DNA from: Entophlyctis helioformis
Lineage: Eukaryota > Chytridiomycota > Chytridiomycetes > Chytridiales > Chytriomycetaceae
Assembly: GCA_025526915.1 (NCBI GenBank)
Contig: JAHLKH010000188.1
Coordinates: forward strand, 1-52,214
Length of the DNA stretch: 52,214 nt
Reading direction: 5' to 3'
Positions 1 to 10,502 of this stretch are shown one piece after another. Within the stretch, counting starts at the first letter, position 1, and the number at the start of each line of letters is the position of its first letter. Both the position numbers and the translations under genes were made by a program. The notes under the pieces are model-generated. The model did no database searches. It saw only the letters and a list, made by a program, of their open reading frames with translations, and was not told where the DNA came from.

Positions 1-1106
1 CCTATGCCTCTTTACAGCCGCCTCACACTCGCCTTCCGTCGCATGGTTCGATATCTGCCGGCATCAGCTCGCTCGCCAGCATCAGCTCCACCTGCTTGTC
101 GCCGCATCTGCTTCTGGACATTGTCTCCAGGCATGCTCTGTGCCTCCTGTGAGAGGAGTTGGGGCGGGATCCACAGTCGATCACCACTTACACCCTCAAC
201 TGCACCGCTGCAACTTTCGTCAGCCGCCACAACCACGCCGATCAGTCCTGTCCACATCTGGATCAGCACGTCAGTATCGGCATTCGCTTCAGCACGGCAC
301 GGCCTGCATCTGCCGCAGCTGCATTGTCCGCCATATCAACCACCACTGGATCGGCTTGTGCCTCGCTGCTTCTGCAGCACGATGTTCTCGTCGACGGGCG
401 CGTTCATCACCCCGGCCTTGGCAGCATCGGCCGCCTCAGCCACCCAGCCGCCATTGGTCTCAGCATCAGCATCCATCGGCCACAGCCTGCAGACACCGGC
501 CCCAGCACGTTGCACATCTGTAGCTCAGCATCAGCTCCTGGACCGGGTATCCAGGCCATGCTCGGTGCCTCTTGCGAGAGGAGTCTGGGGTGGGATCCCT
601 TTTGGATCGCCACTTGAACCCACACTGCGTCCCTGACCAGCCATCAGCCGCCACCCTACACCGTACAGCTCTGACCACATTCGGATCAGCTTACACCAAC
701 ACAGCCATGCACGTCAGCTCGGTCACCACCGGCACGATCTCGCAGCTGCTGTTGCCTTTCCATCCTGATCGCCGCACCATCCGGCTTGTCCACCTGTTCA
801 TGTGTCTGTTGACCATGTTCACCCTCTCGGCCCTGATCTGTCCACCTCTCCACCTTTCCCTCTTCCATCCAATCCACCTCTCCATCTCTCCCCCCTCCAT
901 CCAATCCATCTCTCCATCTCTTCCCCTTCCATCCACTCCATCTCTCTCTCTCCTTGTTGCTCTGTGCGCACGGTTCCCCGTCCTGTGTCCTTCGCGTCCA
1001 TTGTTGCCCACACCTCTGCTTCTTGTGTGTGCAACGCCCATGCATCCTCTTAGTCGCTGTTCATCCACTCTTCTTTCTTATGAGTGGCTGTCTACGCTGG
1101 GGGGAG
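1..1106. repeat. Repeat-rich non-genic DNA, probable decayed retroelement interior
   Basis: Open frames cover this stretch on both strands, but none resembles a known protein and all are Pro/Ser/His/Cys-rich, as expected of translated low-complexity DNA. Two diverged copies of a segment are visible, about 430 bp apart: one around 105-300 and one around 525-700. They share a GAGAGGAGT..GGG..GGGATCC core and a downstream CATC/TTCGGATCAGC stretch. A pyrimidine-rich minisatellite lies near 838-952. The stretch sits immediately left of two polypurine tracts followed by TG-starting sequences, so it may be the 3' interior of an LTR element. That is inference: no reverse transcriptase or integrase motif is visible. 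Confidence 0.45.
838..952. repeat. Pyrimidine-rich minisatellite
   Basis: Imperfect tandem copies of a roughly 35-bp unit built from CATCCA-ATCCA-CCTCTCCATCTCT words give a strong strand bias, almost only C and T on the plus strand. No coding potential is evident. Confidence 0.7.
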
Positions 1107-1165
1107 TGTAACGGATGCTCGGTCGCGGTCACGTGGGTCACGTGGATCACGTGGATCACGTGACC
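1099..1165 (+). promoter_or_regulatory. Polypurine tract, TGTAAC element start and four CACGTG boxes
   Basis: A purine run (TGGGGGGAG, 1098-1106) is followed directly by TGTAACGG at 1107, the arrangement seen at the 3' LTR boundary of LTR retrotransposons. Starting 23 bp inside are four perfect CACGTG palindromes at 1130, 1139, 1148 and 1157, exactly 9 bp apart. CACGTG is the binding site of bHLH factors such as Cbf1/USF. No matching GTTACA right end was found before 1578, so the element boundary is only tentative. Confidence 0.45.
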
Positions 1166-1216
1166 GGACAGACATTGTCGGGCCGCACCGGCCGCTCTGG
1201 TTTCCCCCCGTTCTTG

Positions 1217-1344
1217 CAGTCGTCTGCCCGCCGTTCCCCTGCGTGCATACTCACTGCCCCGAGACCAGGTCTGTGCTGCCTCCCAATGAAGTAGTCGTCT
1301 GCCCGCCGTTCCCCTGCGTGCATACTCACTGCCCCGAGACCAGC
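1217..1344. repeat. Direct repeat of about 51 bp
   Basis: A block beginning AGTCGTCTGCCCGCCG and ending CCCCGAGACCAG occurs at about 1217-1269 and again at about 1291-1344 with no differences I can see. It lies between the two putative LTR starts and resembles internal LTR duplication. Confidence 0.8.
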
Positions 1345-1570
1345 CGGCAAGTCCGTCTGGCGGCCCAGTACTACAAGTCCATCACACATCCCACCACCGT
1401 CCTGATCGCATCCAGCACAGCCCAGCGACCACTGCTCAGTCTACTGCGTCTTCTTCTCTGCCCACCCATGCTCAAGGCTTTTGACGTCCTCCGCGGATTG
1501 TCAGGGGGATGACGAGGCTTAAAATTTTTCTCTTCTTCTACCGCCTTGGGTCCTCTTGGCCTCCTCGGCT

Positions 1571-1846
1571 AGGGGGGGTGTTAGATTATCGTCTGTTGGC
1601 TTTTCCAATTCTGTGTCTCGCGTCTCTGCCCTTCCCTTGCTGTTCTATTCAATTGCCTGCCACAGACACTGTCGCCTGACAGCTCCTCTTCCTTTTGTCT
1701 GTGCCTCAGCCAAACCTGCAGTTCCCTGTGCCTTCGCCGCACTCGAGCAGGAACTCTGACATGACAGCTCCTCTTCCTTTTGTCTGTGCCTCAGCCAAAC
1801 CTGCAGTTCCCTGTGCCTTCGCCGCACTCAAGCAGGAACTCTGACA
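1571..1846 (+). mobile_element. Candidate LTR (solo or 3' LTR) with polypurine tract
   Basis: A polypurine tract AGGGGGGG (1571-1578) abuts TGTTAG at 1579. The segment runs to CTGACA at 1844-1846, giving TG..CA ends and imperfect terminal inverted repeats (TGTTAG against TGTCAG). The 268-bp length fits fungal LTRs. Its right end coincides with the point where the minus-strand gag frame loses retroelement-like sequence, so this LTR probably inserted into that older gag copy. The last 170 bp are an 85-bp tandem duplication. The left partner LTR would lie outside or within 1-1578 and was not identified. Confidence 0.5.
1677..1846. repeat. 85-bp tandem duplication
   Basis: The unit starting TGACAGCTCCTCTTCC occurs at 1677-1761 and 1762-1846. 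The copies differ at one base that I can see (CACTCGAG against CACTCAAG), so the duplication is recent. It forms the right part of the candidate LTR. Confidence 0.9.
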
Positions 1847-2574
1847 TCGACCTTGTAGGCCTTGTTGAGATTACGGACGAGGGTCTCAAGAAGGAACTTG
1901 CCATGCTCTTCCCAATCCAGCGTGCAGGCCAGGTCATCGAAACAGGCCACGTACGCCGCGCCGGACTGATCACCCTGCTTGATGGTGAGCAAGGCATCTT
2001 GGATGCGGTGGGCAGACTGGTTGGGTAGGAACGCCTTCTTGAACTCAGAGAGGAGGTCCTTGTCGGAAAAGTTGGGGTGGCGGGCCTTGAAACGCTTGAA
2101 CCACTGGCCGGCGGCACCACGGAGAACAGGTCGGAGGATGGCTTCCACAACGACGACGTCGGCGCCGCTGTACAGACGAGCAAAGATCTCCAGGCTGGCA
2201 AGAAAATCGCTTGCCGCGTGCAGGTCGCCCTGACAGCCTTCAAAGGTAGGGAGCGTGAACTTGCGACGAGCCTCGCGGCGGCTATCCTCGGCGACGAGAT
2301 CGGAAAGCGTCAGCTGGTCGACTCCTTGCATGGCGACCTCAGCAAAGGCATGGGTGGCGGCGGCGATGACGATGGCCGCGGACGTTGGCTCCTTGGCAGC
2401 GGCGGCGGTAGCAGCAGCAGCTACGGCGGCGGCAGTAGAAACTGGATGAGCGGCGGCGGCGGCGACAGCGGCAGCGGCGATGGCCTCGGGCGATTCCTTG
2501 ATAGCGTTCGCGGCGGCGGCGGCAACAGCGGCGGCGGCGGCGACAGCAGAAGCGGTTGAAGCAGCAGGATTCAT
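1828..2574 (-). pseudogene. Retrotransposon gag remnant (Ty3-type)
   Basis: A 248-codon frame on the minus strand. Residues 1-90 are almost pure Ala with Ser/Thr. Residues 95-245 resemble the retrotransposon Gag capsid region: KFTLPTFEG, a WFKRFKARHPN motif, FKKAFLPNQSAHRIQDALLTIKQG and YVACFDDLACTLDW. This order matches the retrotrans_gag family (W..F, then F..F..P.....A...L...KQ). The C-terminal part, zinc knuckle and pol are missing; the frame ends in the candidate LTR that starts at 1846 on this strand. It is therefore a truncated, probably dead copy. A tRNA gene lies about 370 bp upstream. Family assignment is from motif pattern only. Confidence 0.6.
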
Positions 2575-2944
2575 AGAGTAGATGCCGTGAAGCAGAAGCG
2601 TGTGGAAAAAGAGAGGGATAGAGGCGGAACACAGGAGTAATAAACTCCAGTGCTACCAATGTGACGGCTGCTCGTACAGTGTCACTCAGCAATGTTGGTA
2701 GCGAAGTCACTTCATTGTGGGTCTGGTGAACATACCTGCTCTACAGTGTCACTCAGCAATGTTGGTAGCGAAGTGACGAGCACGAGCATGCAGGACGGGA
2801 CCGCTTTTATAGAGGTCCCAGATCTGGCAGAAGCTTATTTGAGAAGTTCCAGAAAGTTCCCAGATGTGGCCGTGCACCGCGTCAATGACGAGACTAACAG
2901 CGGAACTTGGTAGTCGTACTGGCGCGCAACATGGATGTGAAAGC
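2575..2944. repeat. 5' region of the gag element with duplicated 32-bp motif
   Basis: This stretch lies between the gag start and the tRNA. A 32-bp word containing CACTCAGCAATGTTGG occurs identically at 2676-2707 and 2743-2774. A partial inverted copy (GTGCTACCAATGTGAC) sits near 2650-2665, so the segment can fold back. TGGTAGCG inside the word resembles an initiator-tRNA-Met primer-binding site, but its orientation relative to gag is not consistent. The stretch probably contains the 5' LTR/leader of the gag element, with its outer edge close to the tRNA; exact LTR ends cannot be fixed. Confidence 0.45.
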
Positions 2945-3017
2945 GGGCTTATGGCGCAATGGATAGCGCGTCTGACTACGAATCAGGAGGTTCCAGGTTC
3001 GACCCCTGGTAAGCTCG
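2945..3017 (+). tRNA. tRNA-Arg (anticodon ACG)
   Basis: A full cloverleaf can be drawn. The 7-bp acceptor is GGGCTTA/TAAGCTC with one G-U, the D stem is GCGC/GCGC, and the anticodon stem is TCTGA/TCAGG around loop CTACGAA, so the anticodon is ACG. The T stem is CCAGG/CCTGG. The B box GGTTCGACCCC is canonical, the discriminator is G, and there is no intron and no encoded CCA. It decodes CGN arginine codons after A34-to-I editing. The nearest T4 run downstream is at about 3054. Confidence 0.96.
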
Positions 3018-3247
3018 ACCTCACAGCTTGCCTCGCTTTCAAGCCACTTAACTTTTGCACAGCCATCCAGCATGCATCCCATCGCTCGCTCTCTCTCTCT
3101 CGCTGTGTGGCTGCCTCTCTTTTTGCCTTGACAGCCAGCGAGCACAGTACATGCATTCACATGTAAGATGATTCATTGTGCGGCATGGCAAAGTTTGGAT
3201 GAGTTGGCAAGTGGATGAACGACTGTTGCAGATGCACACGCGTGCAT

Positions 3248-6200
3248 CTAGTCGCGGAACTGCATAAACACGTCTTCGAGCGTCGCCAGGTTCAGGTTGA
3301 CATTCTGCACCGCGTGGCTCAGACTGCCGCCTGGCGCCATGGCTGTCTGCAGCGCGCGGTAAAAGTCGGCAAACAGCAGACGACCCTCGGCTGTGGATCC
3401 GTGCTGCAGCATGACGGTGGCATGTTTGTTTGTCGAGCCAGCCTCGAGTGTGGCGTCTGTATCGTGGTGTGCAGCGTGTCAGACACTGCCCCTTGGACAA
3501 CAACAGGCACGCACAGAACAGACTCACTTGCAAAGAACGTGCGCACAAACGACATGATCGGTGCATTGCTGGCATTCACATCTGCATCTGCGCCGCCAAC
3601 AGCACCCCGCTTCTCAAACTTGAGGCTGTAGCCCGTGCCAAACTGGTTCTTGAGGAAGATGCTCGTGCCAAGCGTCTTGACCGAGCCGGCCGCCATGATG
3701 GCAATGCGATCGCCAAGCACCTCGGCCTCTTCCATCGAGTGCGTGGTCAGAATCACCACGCGGCCCTTCTTGCATGCGCGCATGAGCGACCAGATGCGCT
3801 GCTGTGCGGCCACATCCATGCCCGTCGTTGGCTCGTCAAGAAGCACAACACGCGGCGATCCCATGAGCGCAATCGCCACACTGCAGTGGTTGTGTTTGCG
3901 TTGCGGTCAGCAGATGCATGTGGTGTCAGCAAGCAGTCTCGGCAACCCGCCTGTCCGTCAGCAGCTGCCTCTGCAATCCACACACCTCAGCTTGCGCTTC
4001 ATGCCTCCAGACAGCGTGTGGACACGCGCATCCAGCTTGGCAAACAGCTCCACGTCGCGAGCCATGGCTTCAATGTACTCGGTCGTCAGAGCATCCTTGT
4101 TGCGGCTGTTGCCGCTGTCGGTCGTGCCGGCTGCCGATCCGTCCTTCTTGCCATGCACAACAATGCCCTTGATGCCAATGTACATCAGCAGATGCTCGCG
4201 CACCGTCAGCGTGTCAAACAGAACATCAAACTGTGGGCACACGCCAAGGCTCTGGCGGTACACGGGCAGCGAGATCGGGTTGGCGGCATCCAGCACAGCC
4301 GTGCCATGGGCAGACTGGCACTTGAGGTACACGTGGCCGTGGGTGGGCTGCACAATGCCTGTGATCATCGACATGGTCGTGGTCTTGCCTGCGCCGTTGT
4401 GGCCGAGCAGCGCCAGGATCTGGTCGCCGTGCAGATCAAACGAGACATGGTCGACAGCACGCTTGATGGTCTTGACTGGCGCCTCTGCAGCGTTGTCGTC
4501 TTCGTTGCTGTTGAGCTGCTCCGTCGAGGTTGCCGGAAGGTTGCTAGTCTGATCGGTCTGGTGGCGAACATGGCCGTGGCGCTTGCCATTGGGGCTGGAC
4601 AGGCGAGAACGGCGGCGCAAGCGACCAAACAGACGGCCAAGCAGCGAGGTGCGAGTCGTCGAGTCGGTCACCTTGAAGTCCTTGACCACGCCTACAACGC
4701 GCAGCAGGTTCTGGTTGTGCGGCGCCACATGCGACAGATCAAAGTCCTCCGTGAATCGGTCCATCTCAAACGACTGGCCTTGGCTAGCAACTGTCGCGGC
4801 AGATGCATCGCGGGTGGCAGCCCCAGCAGGCAGCTTTGTCGCGCCATTGATGCCGTCCATCGTGCCTGCCGACGAGCCACTCCAAAAGTCTGGCCGCAGG
4901 AAGAAGCCAAACGGCTGCGGCGTGCCACCGTTCTCGCCAGGGAACACCTTGTCGCAGTACCACAGCAGCGTCCAGTACAGCACAATGTCAACGGCGAGCA
5001 TATAGAACGGCGCCTTGAACTGCGGCTGCGCAGTAAAGCTCGAAAACACCAGGCCGGTCGTGGCAGTCTCTGCGGCCGACATCAGGTCCACAGCGCGACC
5101 AAAGGCGACTTGTGGCACCAGCATGACAATGTGGTTGAGCACGGGGTTGTTGAGCTTCCACACAAAGATCTGGCAGATGCCAAACAGCGCGAGGCCGGCG
5201 ATCATGGACAGGTTGGAGATGCCCTGCGTCTGGCGGGAGTTGGGGAAGAAGACGGCAAGCAGACCGCCCATCAGCGCCAGGTTGATGACAAACGGGAACA
5301 TCAGCAGGAACACAAGGACGGGCGACGAGTAGCGCAGGATGCTGCCGACATTGACAATGAGCACCACAATCAGCGCGGTGACGAGGCCGAAGAGCATCGA
5401 TCCAAACAGCGTCGAGAGCAGATACGCCGTGTCGTTGGTGCCCATCATGATCAGGCCCGCCTTAGTCTTGTTGGTGCGCTCGGTGGCCAGACGGCCGAGC
5501 ACGCCCTGCAGGATCGACTGGAACATGAACAGGAAGTAGTACGGCATCAGCGACTGGATGGCCGAGTTCATCTTGCCGCGGATGTTGGCAAAGAACGCGC
5601 CGTTGAGCGACGACGGCGTCTTCGTGTCGAGTGGCGAGCGCAGAGGGGGCAGGCTCTGTCTGGCACGGAACACGTTGAGGATGGCGGTCTGGACATACAG
5701 CGAGACGGCGTCGGCGCGGGCCTCGTTGTAGCCGCTGAGATAGACGGTGCTGTTGGCAAAGATGTTGTACGAGATCTGCACGCGGAGTCAGTCAGTCAGT
5801 CGCTGTGCGGGATGTGCACGAGAGCGACGACGCTCAGGCCAGCATGACTCACGGCAGGGGTCACGGATGTGCCGGCGATCAGGTCCGACACGTTGAGGAA
5901 CTCGACGCCAGCCACAAAGCGCGTTGGGTTGGCGTTGCGGTCTGCGATGAGGGCGTCTCTGGAGGCATAGGCCACGATGCGGGCGTTGGGCTCGGCGGCC
6001 TTGACGATGTCGGTCAGGGCCGCAACGACGGGGGCGGCGGACGCTGGCGGAGTGACGTAGCCGAGAGCAATGCAGGTGGTGGTCGTGGTGCCGGCGGGAC
6101 ACTTTGACGACAGCGAGCTGAAGGGGGCGGTGGACGGCAGCGCGACGGTCTGCGACAGCGAGATGTTGAGGATGAACAGGATGAAGAGCACGAAGATGGG

Positions 6201-6592
6201 GTTGAGGACCGACACGAGCGTGGCGGCGTACTCGCGGATCTGCGGCGTTGGCGGTCGAGGCAGTCGGTGAGATGCAGGCATGCAGGTGGGCAGGCAGGCA
6301 GGCAGACAGGCAGACAGGGACGCACCTTGATGACAAGCTCCTTCTTGGTCAGCACCGCCAGCTGGCGGAAGAAGGACGCCGACGCCGTCACGGCAAAGGC
6401 CTCTTGGTGCGTGACGTCGCTGACGGCTCTGTCTGCTCTGTCTGCTCTGTCGGCGGCAGACGGGGCGGTTGCAGCCGCCACGAGCAGCTCGGTCTGCACG
6501 CTGGCCATGGATCGAGTGGAGGCGGTGGCTGTTCGGCTGTGGGGAGCTGCGGCTGCGACTGCGACTGCGGCAATGGTCGGCTGCGTTGCCAT
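3248..6592 (-). CDS. Half-size ABCA-type ABC transporter
   Basis: Five exons: 6592-6326, 6239-5853, 5775-3986, 3880-3528 and 3456-3248, giving about 1,001 residues. The order is an Ala-rich N-terminus, a first membrane helix (VLNPIFVLFILFIL, about residue 110), an extracellular domain, further helices (MPYYFLFMFQ, LVTALIVVLIV, FPFVINLALMGGLLAVF), then one nucleotide-binding domain. Walker A is GHNGAGKTTT (about 676), the signature LSGGMKRKLS spans the exon 3/4 junction, Walker B is VVLLDEPTTGMD (about 827), and the H-loop is TTHSMEEAE. One TMD plus one NBD makes it a half transporter that must dimerise. The family moves lipids or sterols. The C-terminal tail ending EDVFMQFRD matches the ABCA regulatory region. 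It is divergent from a paralogue 215 bp away. The substrate is unknown. Confidence 0.93.
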
Positions 6593-6807
6593 AAAAGTCG
6601 GGGGCCGGCAAAGGGCGATCAGTCCGTCCAGCACAACCCGGCGTCACTGCCCGGCATCACTGCCCAAGCACGGCCTGTGCCCACGGCGTGTGAGTCAGCC
6701 TGAGCAGGATCCACGCCGTCACTGCCACACGAGAGGATCCACAAAAGACATTGTCTGGCTCGGCAACAACAGCGACAACAACAACAAGACAGCCACAGAC
6801 AGCCAAC
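6593..6807. promoter_or_regulatory. Shared promoter region of two divergent ABCA genes
   Basis: These 215 bp separate the start codons of two paralogous transporters. The stretch contains an ACAACAACAACAAGACAGCC stretch just before the plus-strand ATG but no clear TATA box. Co-regulation of the pair is inferred from the arrangement alone. Confidence 0.5.
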
Positions 6808-9758
6808 ATGCAGCTCAAGGCCATGCTGCGTCTGCGTGTGACGCTCGCTCGCCGTGAGCTCAGGACCATTCTGGCCAGTGCGTGCCTGCTGGAGTGCTAG
6901 AGTGCTTGAGTGCCCTGCGTGCCCGCAGCTCACTCTGCGCCGCCCCGCAGGCATCCTCATTCCCGTCATCATGGTGGGCATCGCTATTGGCATGAGCGCC
7001 GGCATCCAGTCCGGCATCCCCAAGCTCGACCCGTCGCCGCTCGCCACCCGCCCGCTCGTCAATCCCGCCGCCCTGCCCGACACCGCCGCCATCGCCGTCG
7101 TGCTGCCCAAGGCGTCCGACGCACAAAAGGCCGCCGTCTCGGCGTCGCTGCTCGCCACCTTCCGCGCGCTCGGCAAGCCCGGCGTGTCGCTGGTCCCCTT
7201 CGGCTCGCTCGAGGACTACCAGGACTCGCTCAGCCGCTTCTACCGAGGCTTTGCCAACGCCTCGCTGATCCCGGCGTCGTTTGCCATCCGCGACACCATC
7301 GCCACAACCCCCGATGCCGACGGCAAGCTGCCGTTCAAGTACGAGCTGCTGATCGAAGACACGCAGCAGAAGGATCTGGAGCCGCTCATGGTCTTTGCCG
7401 CCGAGAACGTCAAGCAGGTGCGATCTGCGTGTGGTCTGCGTGTGTTCGATCCGCAGTGCCACCATGCCATTCTCTGCGATCTGCCTGTCCATCGACCACC
7501 ACATGCCGACTCACACTCATCCAACTCTCCTTGCCTCTGCCACCGCAGGCTCTCCTCCAGCAGACAGGCGCCGTCATCTTCAACCCAATCCTTACGCTCT
7601 TTGACAACCCTGGCTTCTTCTTTGACGTCTCGCTGACCATTATCCCGTCGTTCCTGTCGTATGGTGTGTGCCGTGCTGTGCAGATCTCTCTTGGCCATGC
7701 CACGCAGCTCACCCTACCCCACTCTCCACACACACAAAGGCTTCACGTACATGATCCCGTACTACACCACATCCAAGGTCGACGAACGCGAGCGCGGCCA
7801 TCGCGACTATCTGTTCACCATGGGTCTCGCTCCCCTCATGTACTACACGGCGTCGTTCGTCGTCGACTTTGCCGTGTACCTGCTCAACGTCGTTGTCGGC
7901 AGCATCATCCTGCAGGTGTTCCGCGTCAAGGCGTTCACAGAGACAAACTACCTGCTGTGGTTTCTGCCCATGTTCCTGTTTGGCCCCATGTGCATCCTGC
8001 TGTCGTACTGCCTCGCGTTTCTGTTCCGCAAGCAGGAGACGGCCGGCATGGTGCTCGGCTTTGGCATGGCCATCGTGGTGTTTGTGCCGTACTTTTTCAC
8101 GTACTTTGTGTTCAACAATGTTGTGAGCATGAATGTCATCTACGGCATCTCTGCTGCTCTGCCGACGTATGGTCTCTACCAGGCATTCAATGTATGCTGT
8201 TTGCGTCTGGCGTCTATGTGGCATGATCTGCACTTTTCGCTGACAACACCACCTTCACACATGCCCTGTTGCTGCTGTCCATGCTTCGCAGCAAATCGGC
8301 ACGGCGACCATTGGCGGCCAGCCGTTCACGATCGCGTCGCTGCTCGAGTTCAGCTACAATCCCGTGCTGATCATCTCGCTGCTGTTTGTCGCACAGACAC
8401 TCATTGCCGCTCTTGTTCTCGCGACACTCGTGCACATGGATCTGTCCAACACTCGCTCGTTCTTTGCAGCTGCCGCCACCGTGGTTGGCAGTCTGTTTGG
8501 CGGTGACAGCCACTCTGGCAAGACCAAGACTGCCAATGACGGCGGCAGCGACAACCAGACTGCTGTTCTCGTGTCAGATGCTTCCGCTCACGCAGCCAAG
8601 GATGCAGAGGTGCAGCGTGAGATGGCGCGCATCGCCGATCCCTCGACTGCCGGCCAAGACGCCGTCCGCATTGCCGGCATGACGGTCGAGTTCACCAAGC
8701 CCGCACCCAAAGACACATCCAAGTGGTTCTCGCCCGCCACGCAGGAGCGCTTCACCGTCCTGGACGACCTGTGGCTGGCAGTCCGTCGCAACGAGTGCTT
8801 TGCGTATCTGGGACCCAATGGCTGCGGCAAGACCACGACCATCAAGACGCTCATTGGGCTTGTGCGTCCGACCGCCGGCTCGGCCAGCGTCGGCTCGTAC
8901 TCGATCCTGCCGCAGTACGACCGCCGTGCGCGCTCCATCATTGGCATCTGTCCGCAGTTTGATGTGGTGTGGGACAAGATGTCGCCGCGCGAGCATCTGG
9001 AGCTGCTGTCGATGGTGCGAGGCAACGATCCGTCCGATGCGGCCGTGTCGCGCGACATTGACGACCTGATGGCCGAGGTGGGTCTGGCGCCGTTCCGCGA
9101 CACGTTTGTGGGCGAGCTGTCTGGCGGCAACAAGCGGAAAGTCTCGCTCGCCGCGGCGTGTCTGGGCAACCCCGAGATCATCTTCATGGACGAGCCGACG
9201 ACGGGCGTGGATGTGGCCATCCGCCGGTCCATCTGGAGCATCATTGAAAAGGTCAAGAAGCGCGCATCGGTCATCCTCACGACGCACTCGATGGAAGAGG
9301 CGGATGCACTCAGCGACCGCATCGGCATCATGGTCAACGGCCGCCTGCAGTGTGTGGGCACGCCGTCGCGTCTCAAGGCGGTCTATGGGTGCGGCTACAA
9401 GGTCAATGTCAAGACGCTGCCGCACACGGTCGATGCTCTGCGCGACTGGTTCCTTGGCGGTCTTGGCTCGGGCGGCTCGTGGCGCGTTGGCCGCCAAGTC
9501 GGGTCTGCGATTGTGTTCCAGATGACGCCGAGTGCGGTGGATGAGCTGCAGACGCGGCTTGCAGCAGCAGGCAGCGATGCAGGCAAGGTGCTTGTCGGGC
9601 TCGGCGAGCTTGAGCGCATCTTTGGGTTCATGGAGCAACCCATGCACAACAAGGATCTTGCACAGACGCTCGGCATGGTCAGCTTCGAAGTGTGCGAGAC
9701 CACCATGAGCGAGGTGTTTGTGTCGTTTGCCAACGAGCAAAAGGGTCTGCAGGATTGA
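6808..9758 (+). CDS. Half-size ABCA-type ABC transporter (paralogue)
   Basis: Five exons: 6808-6877, 6951-7417, 7549-7663, 7740-8191 and 8292-9758, giving about 856 residues; all phases agree. A first helix (ILIPVIMVGIAIGM) follows a 24-residue basic N-terminus. Then come a lumenal domain to about 215 and helices between about 215 and 430 (YTASFVVDFAVYLLNVVVGS, LWFLPMFLFGPMCIL, MAIVVFVPYFFTYFVF, LLFVAQTLIAALVLATLV). The NBD has Walker A GPNGCGKTTTIKT (about 543), signature LSGGNKRKVSLA (about 644), Walker B IIFMDEPTTGVD (about 665) and TTHSMEEAD. The C-terminal domain ends with a VCETTMSEVFVSFA block typical of ABCA proteins. It could pair with the divergent neighbour as a heterodimer, but homodimers are equally possible. 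Confidence 0.93.
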
Positions 9759-9889
9759 CGTCTCTGTCCGTCATCATATCATGTTATCATAGCATGCCAT
9801 CAATACATCTCATTTTGCAACAGTCGGTGCTTCATTGGCCAGATCGGGTTTCAAGACCAGATCCAGCTGCTCATGAGCGAGACGAGGCA

Positions 9890-10388
9890 TCACAACAGAG
9901 CAGTCACGATCCACGAGGCAATCATGCACAGGCCGCCGAGTGGCGTGATGGGTCCAAGCAGCTTCGAGTACGACTTGTTCTTGTCCAGCGACAGAAGGTA
10001 GATGCTGCCAGAGAAGCCCACGATGCCAGCGATGGCGAGCCAGCCAGCAACCGAGGTGGAGGGCGGGTGCGAGGCAGAGCGGGGAGGTGCAGCAGCGTCG
10101 TTGGACGAGAGCTTGAGCGAGATGGCGAGAAGGAGCAGTGAATGGATGAACTGGTACTTTGTGGCGATGGACCAGTTGTCAATGCGCTTGGCGGCATCGG
10201 GCCACGCTGCTATGGCGCTCTGTGCATCGGCCGGCCGCTCGTGTCAGCTCGTATGTGCTCATCACTCCTGCTGCACAAGAACGCTGCGGCCCTGGACCAA
10301 CCTTGAGACCGTGTGACCCAAAGGCACCAAGGATGACGCCAGTGGCTCCAAACGCTGTTCCAGCCTGCCAAAAGAAGCCAGCCGTCAT
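9890..10388 (-). CDS. DUF423/TMEM256 family small membrane protein
   Basis: Two exons, 10388-10302 and 10219-9890, intron 82 bp; 138 residues. It starts MTAGFFWQAG, then the family hallmark GATGVILGAFGSHGLK. The remainder holds KYQFIHSLLLLAISL, an AGWLAIAGIVGFSGSIYLLSL helix, and GPITPLGGLCMIASW at the C-terminus. This is the complete DUF423 pattern (bacterial YgdD, animal TMEM256): four predicted helices and a usual length near 120. A spacer of about 20 residues rich in Ala/Pro/Ser lies between helices 2 and 3. The function of the family is unknown. It is head to head with the ankyrin gene, 114 bp between ATGs. Confidence 0.92.
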
Positions 10389-10502
10389 CTGAGCACCGAA
10401 TGAGTTTGCGAGGTGAGGTTGAGCAGCGACCAGCAGTCGCATCACTTGGATCTGTGCAGTTGCGTCGTGGTTGCCGCCACAACAACAAACACTTTCGGAC
10501 AG

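Noticed and set aside
4..636. Overlapping open frames in the first 640 bp
   Set aside because: Three frames are open at once, the composition is low-complexity, and the DNA is repetitive; no conserved domain.
3430..5847. An 805-codon open frame on the plus strand
   Set aside because: It is antisense to the ABCA transporter exon, has skewed His/Arg/Gln content and no family motif. The minus strand has Walker motifs and clean splice phases.
8574..9740. A 388-codon open frame antisense to the second ABCA gene
   Set aside because: Its composition is that of reversed coding DNA (RRR, HRVR), with no motif; the plus strand encodes a full NBD.
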